A DNA stretch of 63,758 nt from Gammaproteobacteria bacterium (GTDB lineage Bacteria; Pseudomonadota; Gammaproteobacteria; Steroidobacterales; GCA-2729495): contig JABDLC010000057.1 in NCBI GenBank assembly GCA_013001905.1, positions 1 to 63,758 of the forward strand. The letters run 5' to 3'. The stretch's first letter is position 1. Each line of letters opens with the position of its first letter. Position numbers and translations under genes: made by a program. Shown here piece by piece: positions 15,500 through 24,359 of the stretch. Under the pieces are notes generated by a model. The model made no database searches. It worked only from the letters and a program-made list of their open reading frames with translations, and had not been told where the DNA came from.

Positions 15500-16567
15500 T
15501 CAGTTTTCAAATCGTTCGGGGAACAGCGCCGCAAATCCGTCCTCACCGGCATCACTGATGCCGCGTTCGGTGATGATGCCGGTCACCAGCCGTGACGGCG
15601 TCACATCGAAGGCGTAATTTGCAGCCTTGGCGCCTGACGGCGCAAGCAAGGGCTCGACGATGTCATCGTCGAGCAGGCCGCGGGCGCGCAACACTTCGTC
15701 GTTGTCCCGTTGCTCGATCGGGATGCCGGCCACGCCGTCGCTGATTGACCAGTCGATGGTGGAGGAGGGCATCGCGGCGTAGAACGGTACGTCGTTATCG
15801 CCGGCCGCCAGCGCCTTCAGGTAAGTGCCAATCTTGTTACCGACATCACCCGCGCGTGTCGTGCGGTCGGAGCCGACTAAACAGATATCCACCTGACCAT
15901 GTTGCATGAGGTGACCGCCGGCATTGTCAGTGATTAAGGTGCAGGGCACGCCGTGTTCCATCAGTTCCCACATGGTGAGTTGTGCACCCTGATTGCGCGG
16001 CCGCGTTTCATCCACCCAGACGTGCACGTCGATGCCGGCGTCGTGAGCGCGATAAATCGGTGCGGTAGCGGAGCCGTGATCCACAAAGGCGAGCCAGCCG
16101 GCGTTGCAGTGGGTCAGAATATTGACCGGGCCGGACCGACGGGCCGCGATGGCCTCAAGCAGCGGCGCGCCGTGCTCGCCAATGCGCCGGCACCAGTCTG
16201 CATCCTCATCGGCGATGGCCATGGCCTCGGTGTACAGGTCTTTGCCCTCCGTCGCGGCCGCCTGCATCCGGGCGACGGCCCACTGCAGATTCATGGCCGT
16301 CGGCCGGGTGGCTGTGAGCAGATTGCCGGCTTCCTGCAGGTCCATGCCGGCGCTGGCCGCCTGATACATGCCGTATGCAGCAGTCGCGCCGATCAGCCCC
16401 GCGCCGCGCACATACATGTCACGGATAGCGCGTGCGGTATCGCTTATGTCACGCAGGTCCGCGACAACAAAGTGATGCGGCAGCTGCCGCTGATCAATGA
16501 TTTGCAGCACCGGGCTGCGTTCTTCGCGGGGCCACAGTGTGCGGTAATGAGTATCGCCGACGCGCAT
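15500..16567 (-). CDS. mtnA: Methylthioribose-1-phosphate isomerase (MtnA family)
   Basis: 355 residues starting MRVGDTHYRTLWP, the usual beginning of MtnA. The catalytic pair is present: Cys154 in LTHCNAGWLA and Asp234 in VGSDRTTRAGD, spaced 80 residues apart as in the B. subtilis enzyme. It converts aldose MTR-1-phosphate to ketose MTRu-1-phosphate; some homologues also act on 5-deoxyribose-1-phosphate. No other classical methionine-salvage gene (mtnB, C, D, K, P) is in the window. Instead the divergent neighbour is an aldolase-dehydrogenase fusion, 55 bp away, which suggests a shortened salvage route. Confidence 0.93.
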   Translation of the reverse strand: MRVGDTHYRTLWPREERSPVLQIIDQRQLPHHFVVADLRDISDTARAIRDMYVRGAGLIGATAAYGMYQAASAGMDLQEAGNLLTATRPTAMNLQWAVARMQAAATEGKDLYTEAMAIADEDADWCRRIGEHGAPLLEAIAARRSGPVNILTHCNAGWLAFVDHGSATAPIYRAHDAGIDVHVWVDETRPRNQGAQLTMWELMEHGVPCTLITDNAGGHLMQHGQVDICLVGSDRTTRAGDVGNKIGTYLKALAAGDNDVPFYAAMPSSTIDWSISDGVAGIPIEQRDNDEVLRARGLLDDDIVEPLLAPSGAKAANYAFDVTPSRLVTGIITERGISDAGEDGFAALFPERFEN

Positions 16568-16622
16568 TGGAGGGTCCTGCGGACTAGTGCTAAGGTCGCC
16601 CGACATCGTAGCAGGAGCCGGT

Positions 16623-18575
16623 ATGAAAAGTCTTTGGGACGATAGCGCAGCCGCCGCGTGCAAGACGCCGCTGGAGTTGCGGGCCTATACGTCACGATTG
16701 CTGGGTCAGAGCGCTGATCTGGTGTTGCACGGTGGTGGTAACACCTCCGTCAAGGACACGATCACGAATCTGTTCGGCGAGCAGGAAGAGATTCTGTTCG
16801 TTAAAGGCAGTGGCCACGATCTGAAAACGATTCAGACGGATGGCTTTGCGCCGTCACGGCTCGGCTATCTGCAGCGTCTGGCTGAGCTGGACGAATTATC
16901 CGACACCGACATGATGCGTGAGCTGAAATGCTCGATGATCGACCCGTCGGCACCGGCGCCGTCTGTAGAGGCGATACTCCATGCCGTCATTCCGCACAAA
17001 TACGTAGACCACACACATACCGACGCGGTCGTGACTTTGTCGAATACGGTCGGTGGCGCGGAGCGAATCCGCGACGTCTACAGCGACGATATCCTGATAC
17101 TTGACTATGTGATGCCCGGCTTCATTCTTGCGAAGCAAGTTTACGAAGCTACCCGCGATCTCGACTGGTCGCGTTACCGGGGCATTATTCTCCTGCACCA
17201 CGGTGTGTTCACGTTTTCCGACGATGCGCGGGAAGCCTACGAAGAGATGATCCGGATTGTCTCGCAGGCCGAAGATTACCTGGCCGCAAGTACCGAAGCC
17301 CCGCAGACGGGCGGCGGCGCTGAAATCCCGGCAGCAGATTTTGCCCGGATACGCCATGCGGTGAGCGTCGAGCGCGGCGGCCCGGTGGTGGCGCGCTATA
17401 CAGCCGACGGTTTCGCGCAGCTGCCCAATGTGTCTGACTGTGCCCGGCGCGGCCCGGTGACACCGGATCATGTGCTGCACACCAAACGGGTGCCAATGCT
17501 GTTGACCGGCAACCCTGGCGCGGATGTTGAGGCGTTTGCCAATGAGTACCAGCGGTATTTCGACGAGTTTGCCGCGGATGATCTGATTTGTCTCGACAGG
17601 GCGCCGCGGTGGGCTGTCTATCCTGATAACGGGTATGCAACCTTTGGCATTAACGGCAAGCGCTTACAGATCTGCAACGACATCGTGGAGCACACGGTGA
17701 AATGCATACAGTGGGCTGAGCAGCTGGGTGGCTGGGAGGCGCTGCCCGAAAAAGATATTTTTGAACTCGAGTACTGGGAGCTTGAGCAGACTAAGTTAAA
17801 GAAGCCTGCATCGGGTAACGAGTTTGAAGGGCGGGTCGCACTCGTGACAGGTGCCGCTTCGGGTATTGGTAAAGCGACTGCATTGCGGCTCATTGACGAG
17901 GGTGCGTGTGTGGTGGGGCTCGATATCGATGCCTCGGTGGCTCAGTTGAGTGACTCCGTCTTGTTCAAGGGTAGGGTCGTCGATCTCACCGACACCGCCG
18001 CGGTGGATGGCGCGCTTGCTGAGGCAGTTTTGCACTTCGGCGGGATCGATATTTTGTTTAGCAATGCAGGTTCATTCCCACCGTCGGCGCCGATTGAGAG
18101 CACTGGCGATGACGACTGGTCGCAGGCCCTCGAACTTAACGTTGATTCACACTTCAAAGTGCTGCGCGCCGCTATTCCGTATCTGCGGGTCGGCATCGCG
18201 CCGTCGGTCATCATTAATGCGTCGAAAAATGTGCCCGCGCCCGGCCCGGGTGCCGCGGCCTATTCAGCGGCGAAAGCGGCACTGACTCAGCTGGCGCGGG
18301 TCGCGGCCCTGGAGTTGGCGGATGATCGTATACGCGTGAATGTGCTGCACCCGGATGCTGTCTTCGATACCGGCATCTGGACGGACGACGTGTTGCAGGC
18401 GCGTGCCGACAAGTACGGGATGAGCGTTGCTGAATACAAGCGGCGTAATCTGATGGCGACCGAAGTATCTGCCGCGGATGTCGCGGCCGCAGTCGTCGCG
18501 CTCGCAGATAGCACCTTCGCTCAATCGACCGGTCTGCAAATTACGATTGACGGTGGCAACGAGCGCACGGTGTAG
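16623..18575 (+). CDS. Class II aldolase / short-chain dehydrogenase fusion
   Basis: 651 residues. Residues 1 to about 390 are a class II aldolase: HGGGNTSVK near residue 36, zinc ligands HTH near 130 and LLHHGVFTF near 191. From about 400 a complete short-chain dehydrogenase follows: TGAASGIG cofactor loop, SNAG, an active-site Ser in NASKN and YSAAK. The closest known architecture is the bifunctional rhamnulose-1-phosphate aldolase/dehydrogenase (RhaEW). No rhamnose gene is nearby, while mtnA is divergent at 55 bp, so the likely substrate is a 5-substituted ribulose-1-phosphate, cleaved to DHAP and an aldehyde that the second domain reduces or oxidises. Domain calls are firm; the substrate is inference. 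Confidence 0.88.
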   Translation: MKSLWDDSAAAACKTPLELRAYTSRLLGQSADLVLHGGGNTSVKDTITNLFGEQEEILFVKGSGHDLKTIQTDGFAPSRLGYLQRLAELDELSDTDMMRELKCSMIDPSAPAPSVEAILHAVIPHKYVDHTHTDAVVTLSNTVGGAERIRDVYSDDILILDYVMPGFILAKQVYEATRDLDWSRYRGIILLHHGVFTFSDDAREAYEEMIRIVSQAEDYLAASTEAPQTGGGAEIPAADFARIRHAVSVERGGPVVARYTADGFAQLPNVSDCARRGPVTPDHVLHTKRVPMLLTGNPGADVEAFANEYQRYFDEFAADDLICLDRAPRWAVYPDNGYATFGINGKRLQICNDIVEHTVKCIQWAEQLGGWEALPEKDIFELEYWELEQTKLKKPASGNEFEGRVALVTGAASGIGKATALRLIDEGACVVGLDIDASVAQLSDSVLFKGRVVDLTDTAAVDGALAEAVLHFGGIDILFSNAGSFPPSAPIESTGDDDWSQALELNVDSHFKVLRAAIPYLRVGIAPSVIINASKNVPAPGPGAAAYSAAKAALTQLARVAALELADDRIRVNVLHPDAVFDTGIWTDDVLQARADKYGMSVAEYKRRNLMATEVSAADVAAAVVALADSTFAQSTGLQITIDGGNERTV

Positions 18576-18608
18576 TCGCGCTCGATAATTGCCTGAAAGA
18601 GCGGGCAC

Positions 18609-18635
18609 AAAAAAGCCGGCTGATGCCGGCTTTTT
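18609..18635. terminator. Bidirectional rho-independent terminator
   Basis: AAAAA-GCCGGC, loop TGAT, GCCGGC-TTTTT: a 6-bp GC stem flanked by A and T runs. It can end both the aldolase-dehydrogenase transcript (rightward) and the tRNA-Ala/tRNA-Glu transcript (leftward). Confidence 0.85.
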
Positions 18636-18641
18636 AAATAA

Positions 18642-18716
18642 TGGCGTCCCCAAGGGGATTCGAACCCCTGTTACCGCCGTGAAAGGGCGGTGTCCTAACC
18701 ACTAGACGATGGGGAC
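18642..18716 (-). tRNA. tRNA-Glu (anticodon TTC)
   Basis: The minus strand gives acceptor GTCCCC/GGGGAC, anticodon stem CCGCC/GGCGG with loop CTTTCAC (anticodon TTC), T loop TTCGAAT, discriminator G and encoded CCA. It follows tRNA-Ala by 14 bp on the same transcript and ends just before the bidirectional terminator. Confidence 0.95.
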
Positions 18717-18730
18717 GGGTTTGGAGTTTT

Positions 18731-18806
<76 letters not shown>

Positions 18807-18824
18807 AAGCTCGTCAGGCGCGCG

Positions 18825-18853
18825 ACTTTACGCGAGGCTCTGTGGGCTGTCAA
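18825..18853 (-). promoter_or_regulatory. Sigma-70 promoter of the tRNA-Ala/tRNA-Glu transcript
   Basis: Read on the minus strand: TTGACA (18853-18848), a 17-bp spacer, TAAAGT (18830-18825), then a CGCGCGCC discriminator before the tRNA. A perfect -35 and a GC-rich discriminator are typical of stable-RNA promoters under stringent control. Confidence 0.75.
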
Positions 18854-18874
18854 GAATAGGCCTGGTGTGGGAAA

Positions 18875-21031
18875 ATGATTACTTACCCTGCGCGCGTGGT
18901 GGCACTGCGGGGCTCACAGCGGCAGGTAATTTACGGGTTGAATCTGCTTTACACATACTTTGCGATTGTCTTCGTCAGCGTCTTGCTGGCGGGTTATGTC
19001 GCAGCTGTCGGTGCCGGCACCATTCTGCGCGCTCAGGTTGCGGGCGTGGCACTCGCGACGATTTTCTGGGGGCTCTGGAATTCTCTGGTGCCGACCAATA
19101 CCGGTTTGCTCGCGCGTGGCGGCAGTTTTCTCGCGGAGCTGGTGCTGTTGCTCGCCTGGTACGCATTGCTCGAGCGCATGTTACGCGGGCCGTATCTGCA
19201 ATCAATGCCGGAGCTCATCAGGCGCGCTGTGCGCTGGGTATGGCTGCTGGTGGTCGCAGGCGCGATCACCGTCATTGCGCTGGGCGATGCTGTCACCCCG
19301 TTGATCGATGTCGATGCGGTGCTGAACGGCGGGCTGCTGCTGCTGTGCCTGCTGGCGATGGTGCTGGCTGCGCAGCTCTATGGTGAGGCAACCGTGGAGC
19401 CGCACACTGCGTTGCGCGGCTTTTGTTTTGCGGCGGCGATTTTTGCCGGCACGCAGGCCTACCTGAACGCCAATGCCGTGTTGTTGCCGCTGTTGCCCGA
19501 CTGGATAGTGTTGATACGCAACCTGTTTGTGCTCGGCTCGCTCGCATTGCTTGGCTGGTGCCTGCAAAGCAATCCGCAGTGGTCACTCGCCATCTTCGTG
19601 TCACCGCAGGCGCGGGTCTATGCACCGCGGCTGCTCGCCGCCATGGGCGCACTGTTGCTGGTCGTACTCGCGGTGCCGTTGTACGACAGCGACACGTCGG
19701 CCACCTCAACCAATGTAACCGTTGCGCTGTATACCGCGGGCATCGGCGTGCTGTTATCGCTGGTGTTGTTTTCGGAGCGCCTGCGGGCGCAGTTGCGTGT
19801 ATTTGTCAGCAAGCATTTTCTGCCGTTTCGCTATGACTACCGTGAGGAGTGGCTGCGGCTGATCGACACGCTGGCATCGCCGGGTCAGGAGGAGCCGCTG
19901 CCGCAGCGTGCCGTGCGCAGTCTGGCGCAGATCGTATCGAGTCCTGCGGGCTTACTGTTTATGCGCGACTCCGCGGCCGGTCACTTTGCCTGCATTGAAG
20001 CGTGGAATGCGAAGCTGCTTGCGGATGAAGTGGTGGCCGGTGACGATCCGGTGATTGCCTTCATGCTCGATCGTCAGTGGATATTGGATACCGCGGAGTT
20101 GCAGCGCAGGCCGGAGCTGTACCCCGGTGTGACCCGCCCGGCGTGGCTCGCCGGTCTGCCGGACGCGCTGTTGATTGTGCCGCTGATCAGCAACGAAGAG
20201 TTGATCGGCTTCGTAATTTTGCATCAGTCCAGTTCAGCCTTTCAGCTGACCTTCGAAGAGATCGACCTGTTACGGACGTCGGGCCGCCAGGTCGCGGCCC
20301 ATCTGGCCCAGTATGACGCCGACCGGCAACTGGCAGAGGCGAAACAGTTTGAGGCGTTCAACCGTCTGACTGCATTCGTGATGCACGATCTCAAAAACCT
20401 GATTGCTCAGCAGTCGCTCATGGTCAAAAACGCCGCGCGTCACAAAAACAATCCCGCATTTTTTGAGGACGCGATGGCCACGATTGAGAACTCGGTTGCG
20501 CGCATGAACAAACTGCTGCAACAGCTGCAGCATGGTGACGCAGTCGGCCCGACCCGCCACGTTAATTTGGCGAGTTGTGTCGACGAGGCGCTGCGTAAAT
20601 GCGTCGGGCGTGTGCCGGTTCCGGAATTCACCACGCCTGAGCAGGCGGTTACCGCAAAGGTTGACGCCGAGCGACTCACCAGCATTCTGGGCCACCTGAT
20701 TCGCAACGCTCAGGAGGCAACGCCCGGCGAAGCAGCGGTGCGGATTGAGTTAAGCCGCGTGGGAGACCGGGCATGCATCGTGATTAGCGATGAGGGTTGC
20801 GGTATGGAAGAAGACTTCATCCGCACGCGCTTATTTCGCCCGTTTGATACAACCAAGGGCAGTCAGGGCATGGGTATCGGCGCCTATCAGGCGCGTTCCT
20901 ATGTTATTAGTGCAGGGGGCGCGATGAGCGTGGAGTCGGCACCCGGCACGGGAACGCGTGTGCGCATAGAATTGCCGGTGGGTGAGTCGCAGGACGCAGC
21001 CGCCGAAGCAACGGAGTACGAAATTGAGTGA
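18875..21031 (+). CDS. prsK: PEP-CTERM system sensor histidine kinase PrsK
   Basis: 718 residues. The first 300 or so hold about nine to ten membrane helices; a GAF-like domain follows (about 320-480), then the phospho-acceptor region with HDLKN (His504) and the ATPase domain with N-box HLIRNAQEA (about 607) and G-box GMGIGAYQA (about 665). This multi-helix plus GAF plus kinase layout, directly before a PEP-CTERM-type sigma-54 regulator, is that of PrsK, which with PrsR controls PEP-CTERM genes in other bacteria. The stop overlaps the prsR start. A promoter for the leftward tRNAs lies in the short upstream gap. Confidence 0.87.
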   Translation: MITYPARVVALRGSQRQVIYGLNLLYTYFAIVFVSVLLAGYVAAVGAGTILRAQVAGVALATIFWGLWNSLVPTNTGLLARGGSFLAELVLLLAWYALLERMLRGPYLQSMPELIRRAVRWVWLLVVAGAITVIALGDAVTPLIDVDAVLNGGLLLLCLLAMVLAAQLYGEATVEPHTALRGFCFAAAIFAGTQAYLNANAVLLPLLPDWIVLIRNLFVLGSLALLGWCLQSNPQWSLAIFVSPQARVYAPRLLAAMGALLLVVLAVPLYDSDTSATSTNVTVALYTAGIGVLLSLVLFSERLRAQLRVFVSKHFLPFRYDYREEWLRLIDTLASPGQEEPLPQRAVRSLAQIVSSPAGLLFMRDSAAGHFACIEAWNAKLLADEVVAGDDPVIAFMLDRQWILDTAELQRRPELYPGVTRPAWLAGLPDALLIVPLISNEELIGFVILHQSSSAFQLTFEEIDLLRTSGRQVAAHLAQYDADRQLAEAKQFEAFNRLTAFVMHDLKNLIAQQSLMVKNAARHKNNPAFFEDAMATIENSVARMNKLLQQLQHGDAVGPTRHVNLASCVDEALRKCVGRVPVPEFTTPEQAVTAKVDAERLTSILGHLIRNAQEATPGEAAVRIELSRVGDRACIVISDEGCGMEEDFIRTRLFRPFDTTKGSQGMGIGAYQARSYVISAGGAMSVESAPGTGTRVRIELPVGESQDAAAEATEYEIE

Positions 21032-22397
21032 CGGCAAGATTAAGCAGAAACTTTTAGTAGTCGAGGACGACCCCGGATTGCAGAGTCAGTTGCGCTGGTG
21101 TTTCGAGGATTACGAAGTTCTGGTCGCCGAAAATCGCGAAGCCGCGCTGGCTGAACTGCGCCGTCATGAGCCGGCTGTCGTATTGCAGGATCTGGGTTTG
21201 CCGCCCGACGCTGAGGGCGTCTCGGAGGGCTTCGCAACCCTCGAAGAGACACTCACTGTGGCTCCCGGCACCAAAGTGATTGTGGTGACGGGCCATGGTG
21301 ACCAGGAAAATGCGCTGAAAGCCGTCAGTCTCGGCGCCTACGATTTCTATCAAAAGCCGGTTGAAACCGAAACGCTGCAGTTGATTGTGCAGCGAGCCGT
21401 GCAGATGGCTGAGCTGGAGCAGGAGAATCGCCGGCTGCTGCAGCAGGAGAGCCACTCGCCGCTCGATGGCATTGTGGCAGTCAGTCCGAAGATGCTTGAG
21501 GTGTGCCGGATGATCGAAAAGGTCGGCCCGACCACCGCCACTACGCTGTTGCTCGGCGAAAGCGGCACCGGCAAGGAACTGCTGGCTAAAGCACTGCATT
21601 CGATGAGTGACCGCGTCGACAAGCCCTTTGTCGCGATCAACTGTGCGGCCATCCCCGAGAACCTGCTGGAAAGCGAACTGTTCGGTCATGAAAAAGGGGC
21701 GTTCACCGGTGCGGTAAAGCAGACCCTCGGTAAAATTGAGGTCGCGGACGGCGGCACGTTGTTTTTGGATGAGCTAGGCGATATGCCACTGGGCCTGCAG
21801 GCTAAGCTGCTGCGGTTTCTGCAGGAGCGTGTTATTGAGCGCGTGGGCGGGCGCGAGGAGATCAGCGTTGATGTGCGGGTGGTGTGTGCCACCAACCAGA
21901 ACCTGGAAACCGCGATTGCCGAGGGGCGCTTCCGTGAAGATCTCTATTATCGCGTCAGTGAAATCACGATCCCGATACCGCCGTTGCGCGAACGCAAGGG
22001 TGGGCGCCTGATACTCGCTCGAACGCTGCTGGAGAAATTCGCGGCCAAGCAAAATCGAAGTTTCAAGGGGTTCACCACAGAGGCCCAGAATGCGATTCAG
22101 GGGTACGAATGGCCCGGCAACGTGCGGGAACTGGAAAACAAGATCAAAGGTGCCGTAATCATGGCTGAGGGCAAGTACGTCACGCCCGAGGACCTGTCGC
22201 TGGAGGCGGCGGATATGCGGCCACCCAGCCTGAATCTGCGTGAAGTGCGCCGGGATGCGGAAGGCGAGGCCATACGGCGTGCGCTGGTGCACTCCTCGGG
22301 CAATATTTCACGTGCAGCGAAATTACTGGGGATTACGCGTCCGACGCTGTACGACATGCTCGAAAAATACGGCATTAAGGCCGACGAGACCGCCTAG
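21024..22397 (+). CDS. prsR: PEP-CTERM system sigma-54-dependent response regulator PrsR
   Basis: 457 residues: a receiver domain (1 to about 125) with phospho-acceptor Asp near 56 in VVLQDLGLPPDAEG, a sigma-54 AAA+ domain with Walker A GESGTGKE (about 178) and the sigma-54 contact loop GAFTGA (about 224), and a C-terminal helix-turn-helix (AAKLLGITRPTLYDML). The TTG at 21024 has GGAG 7 bp upstream and yields the usual LSDGK-KQKLLVVEDDPGLQ beginning; an ATG at 20982 would only add residues overlapping prsK. Activated PrsR should drive RpoN-dependent PEP-CTERM promoters, though I could not find good -24/-12 boxes before the PEP-CTERM genes here. Confidence 0.9.
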   Translation: MSDGKIKQKLLVVEDDPGLQSQLRWCFEDYEVLVAENREAALAELRRHEPAVVLQDLGLPPDAEGVSEGFATLEETLTVAPGTKVIVVTGHGDQENALKAVSLGAYDFYQKPVETETLQLIVQRAVQMAELEQENRRLLQQESHSPLDGIVAVSPKMLEVCRMIEKVGPTTATTLLLGESGTGKELLAKALHSMSDRVDKPFVAINCAAIPENLLESELFGHEKGAFTGAVKQTLGKIEVADGGTLFLDELGDMPLGLQAKLLRFLQERVIERVGGREEISVDVRVVCATNQNLETAIAEGRFREDLYYRVSEITIPIPPLRERKGGRLILARTLLEKFAAKQNRSFKGFTTEAQNAIQGYEWPGNVRELENKIKGAVIMAEGKYVTPEDLSLEAADMRPPSLNLREVRRDAEGEAIRRALVHSSGNISRAAKLLGITRPTLYDMLEKYGIKADETA

Positions 22398-22421
22398 CAG
22401 TGGGGCTGTACCGGCCGCGCG

Positions 22422-23414
22422 TCAGTCGGCGGGGTGGTCGAGCAGGTGTTTCTCCCAGGCCAGCGAGGTCTGCACGATAAAATCGAGGTCATCGTGCTTT
22501 GGCGTCCAGCCCAACACGTCACGGATACGCGTGGCTTCGGCGATTAATGATGCCGGGTCGCCGGCGCGTCGCGGTCCTTCCTCAATCGTCAGCGGTGCTC
22601 CGTTGGCTTTTTCCACGGCCGCGAGGACTTCGCGCACACTGTAGCCGTGACCGTAACCGCAATTGAGTGTGATCGACTTGCCGTCTTTACGCAGGTACGT
22701 GAGCGCATCGAGATGCGCGCGCGCCAGGTCTTCGACATGGATATAGTCGCGCAAACCGGTTCCGTCCGGCGTCGGGTAATCAGTACCGAAGATGAAAACC
22801 TTGTCCCTTTTGCCGACCGCGGCCTGACAGGCGACTTTGGTCAGCAATGTCGCGTTCTCGGTTGACTGCCCGATCCGGCACTCGGGGTCAGAGCCGGCCA
22901 CGTTGAAGTAGCGCAGGGCGACATGACGCAGCGACGATGCAGCGCTCAGGTCGCGCAGCATCATTTCGGTCATCAGTTTAGATGTGCCGTAGGGATTGAT
23001 CGGCTGGGTCGCCGACGCTTCGGTTGCCGTGCCGCCTTCCGGGATGCCATACACCGCAGCGGTGGACGAGAAAATAACGTTTTGCACCCCTGCCTTCGCA
23101 GCGCACTCCAGCAGGTTGCGACTGCTGCAGGTGTTATTGCGATAATACTTGAGCGGGTTCTCGACTGATTCCGGCACGATGGTGTGGGCCGCAAAGTGCA
23201 ATATGGTGTCGATGCCGTGACGCTGCAGCAGTTCGCTGACGAGTGCTTTATCGCCGGTGTCGCCGATGACCAGTTCGCCGTGCGTTACCGCAGAGCGGAA
23301 TCCGGTGCTGAGATTGTCCAGGATCACCACGTCTTCGCCGGCTTCACCGAGCTGCCGCACGACATGGCTGCCGATATAGCCGGCGCCGCCGGTTACAAGA
23401 ATGGGTTGTGCCAT
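22422..23414 (-). CDS. galE: UDP-glucose 4-epimerase
   Basis: 330 residues. NAD-binding GGAGYIGSH near the start (residues 8-16), catalytic SSTAAVYG serine region and YGTSKLMTE (YxxxK), and LRYFNVAG. It interconverts UDP-glucose and UDP-galactose, supplying galactose for LPS and exopolysaccharide, which fits the glycan genes in the window. The start at MAQPILVTGG is chosen over an upstream ATG (23462) because GalE begins just before the glycine-rich loop. It converges on prsR with 24 bp between and is divergent from the amidohydrolase gene. Confidence 0.95.
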   Translation of the reverse strand: MAQPILVTGGAGYIGSHVVRQLGEAGEDVVILDNLSTGFRSAVTHGELVIGDTGDKALVSELLQRHGIDTILHFAAHTIVPESVENPLKYYRNNTCSSRNLLECAAKAGVQNVIFSSTAAVYGIPEGGTATEASATQPINPYGTSKLMTEMMLRDLSAASSLRHVALRYFNVAGSDPECRIGQSTENATLLTKVACQAAVGKRDKVFIFGTDYPTPDGTGLRDYIHVEDLARAHLDALTYLRKDGKSITLNCGYGHGYSVREVLAAVEKANGAPLTIEEGPRRAGDPASLIAEATRIRDVLGWTPKHDDLDFIVQTSLAWEKHLLDHPAD

Positions 23415-23545
23415 TGTATTGTGGTTTATCCTAAGCGAGGCGAATGGGAGTCGGGCGCACAATGTGCCTGCAAATTATTACTGATTCACCGCAGTCGCGC
23501 CATGCCACGGTTCGCGGCGGCCGGATTACATAAAACGATACGCGC

Positions 23546-24346
23546 ATGCTAGAGCATACTGATCCACATGAATGTACCGAGCACGACACCCACGTGCTGT
23601 GGGCGTGTGACGCGCGCCTCCCGGTGCTGCTCGTCTGCGATCATGCCAGTTGCGCGATTCCGCCGGATCTTGATGATCTCGGCCTGCCGCCGGAGCTGAT
23701 TGCGACGCACATTGGCTGGGACATTGGTGCTGCGCGGGTCAGCAAGTTGTTGGGTGAACGTCTGCAGGTGCCGATCGTGCAGGCTGCCACGAGCCGGCTG
23801 GTTGTGGATTGCAACCGGCGGCTGGATGACCCATCGGCGTTTCCGCAAGTATCAGGCGGCATAGTGGTTCCCGGTAACGCGCAGCTCGATGATGCAGCCC
23901 GGTCAGACAGGGCAGAGCGCTTTTACTGGCCTTACCATCATGCGGTTCGTGATCAGATTCGGGAGCTCGAGTCGCTGGCGGCCGCACCGGCCGTCATCGC
24001 AATACACAGTTTCACGCCGGCACTCGATGAGGAGCAGCGGCCATGGCACATCGGCGCCTTGTGGGACAAGGACAGCAGGATCGCCCGGCCCTTCATGAAG
24101 GTTCTGAGTAATCAAGCTGACATCAGTGTTGGCGACAATGAGCCGTATTCCGGCCGGCATCCGGCGGATTTCACACTTGACCATCATGCTGAGGCAGAGG
24201 GTTTGCCGCATTTAGGTATCGAAGTGCGGCAGGATCTAATCGCCGATGAGCAGGGGGCTCGTAAATGGGCAGCGATTCTCGCCGATGCCCTCAGCCCGGT
24301 GCTTAATGATTCCGCGCTGTATACCCATCGCACCGGCGTTGTCTGA
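23546..24346 (+). CDS. N-formylglutamate amidohydrolase family protein
   Basis: 266 residues. The family pattern is clear: VLLVCDHASCAIP (metal-binding His), HIGWDIGA, VVDCNRRLDDP, a FYWPYHHAVRDQI segment, IAIHSFTP and HLGIEVRQDLI. Characterised members hydrolyse N-formylglutamate or related N-acyl acids with a metal ion. No histidine-degradation gene (hutU, hutI, hutF) is nearby, so it is probably not a Hut enzyme. It lies 13 bp before a YbdK-type carboxylate-amine ligase, which hints at making and hydrolysing an amide in one pathway. Substrate unknown. Confidence 0.87.
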   Translation: MLEHTDPHECTEHDTHVLWACDARLPVLLVCDHASCAIPPDLDDLGLPPELIATHIGWDIGAARVSKLLGERLQVPIVQAATSRLVVDCNRRLDDPSAFPQVSGGIVVPGNAQLDDAARSDRAERFYWPYHHAVRDQIRELESLAAAPAVIAIHSFTPALDEEQRPWHIGALWDKDSRIARPFMKVLSNQADISVGDNEPYSGRHPADFTLDHHAEAEGLPHLGIEVRQDLIADEQGARKWAAILADALSPVLNDSALYTHRTGVV

Positions 24347-24359
24347 GCAGACGAAGGAT

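Noticed and set aside
16587-16622. Earlier start for the aldolase-dehydrogenase fusion
   Set aside because: It adds 12 residues unlike the family; AGGAG lies at 16612-16616, 6 bp before the ATG at 16623.
21999-22400. Possible frame break near the end of prsR
   Set aside because: The AAA+ to helix-turn-helix sequence is continuous and normal in length for the family.
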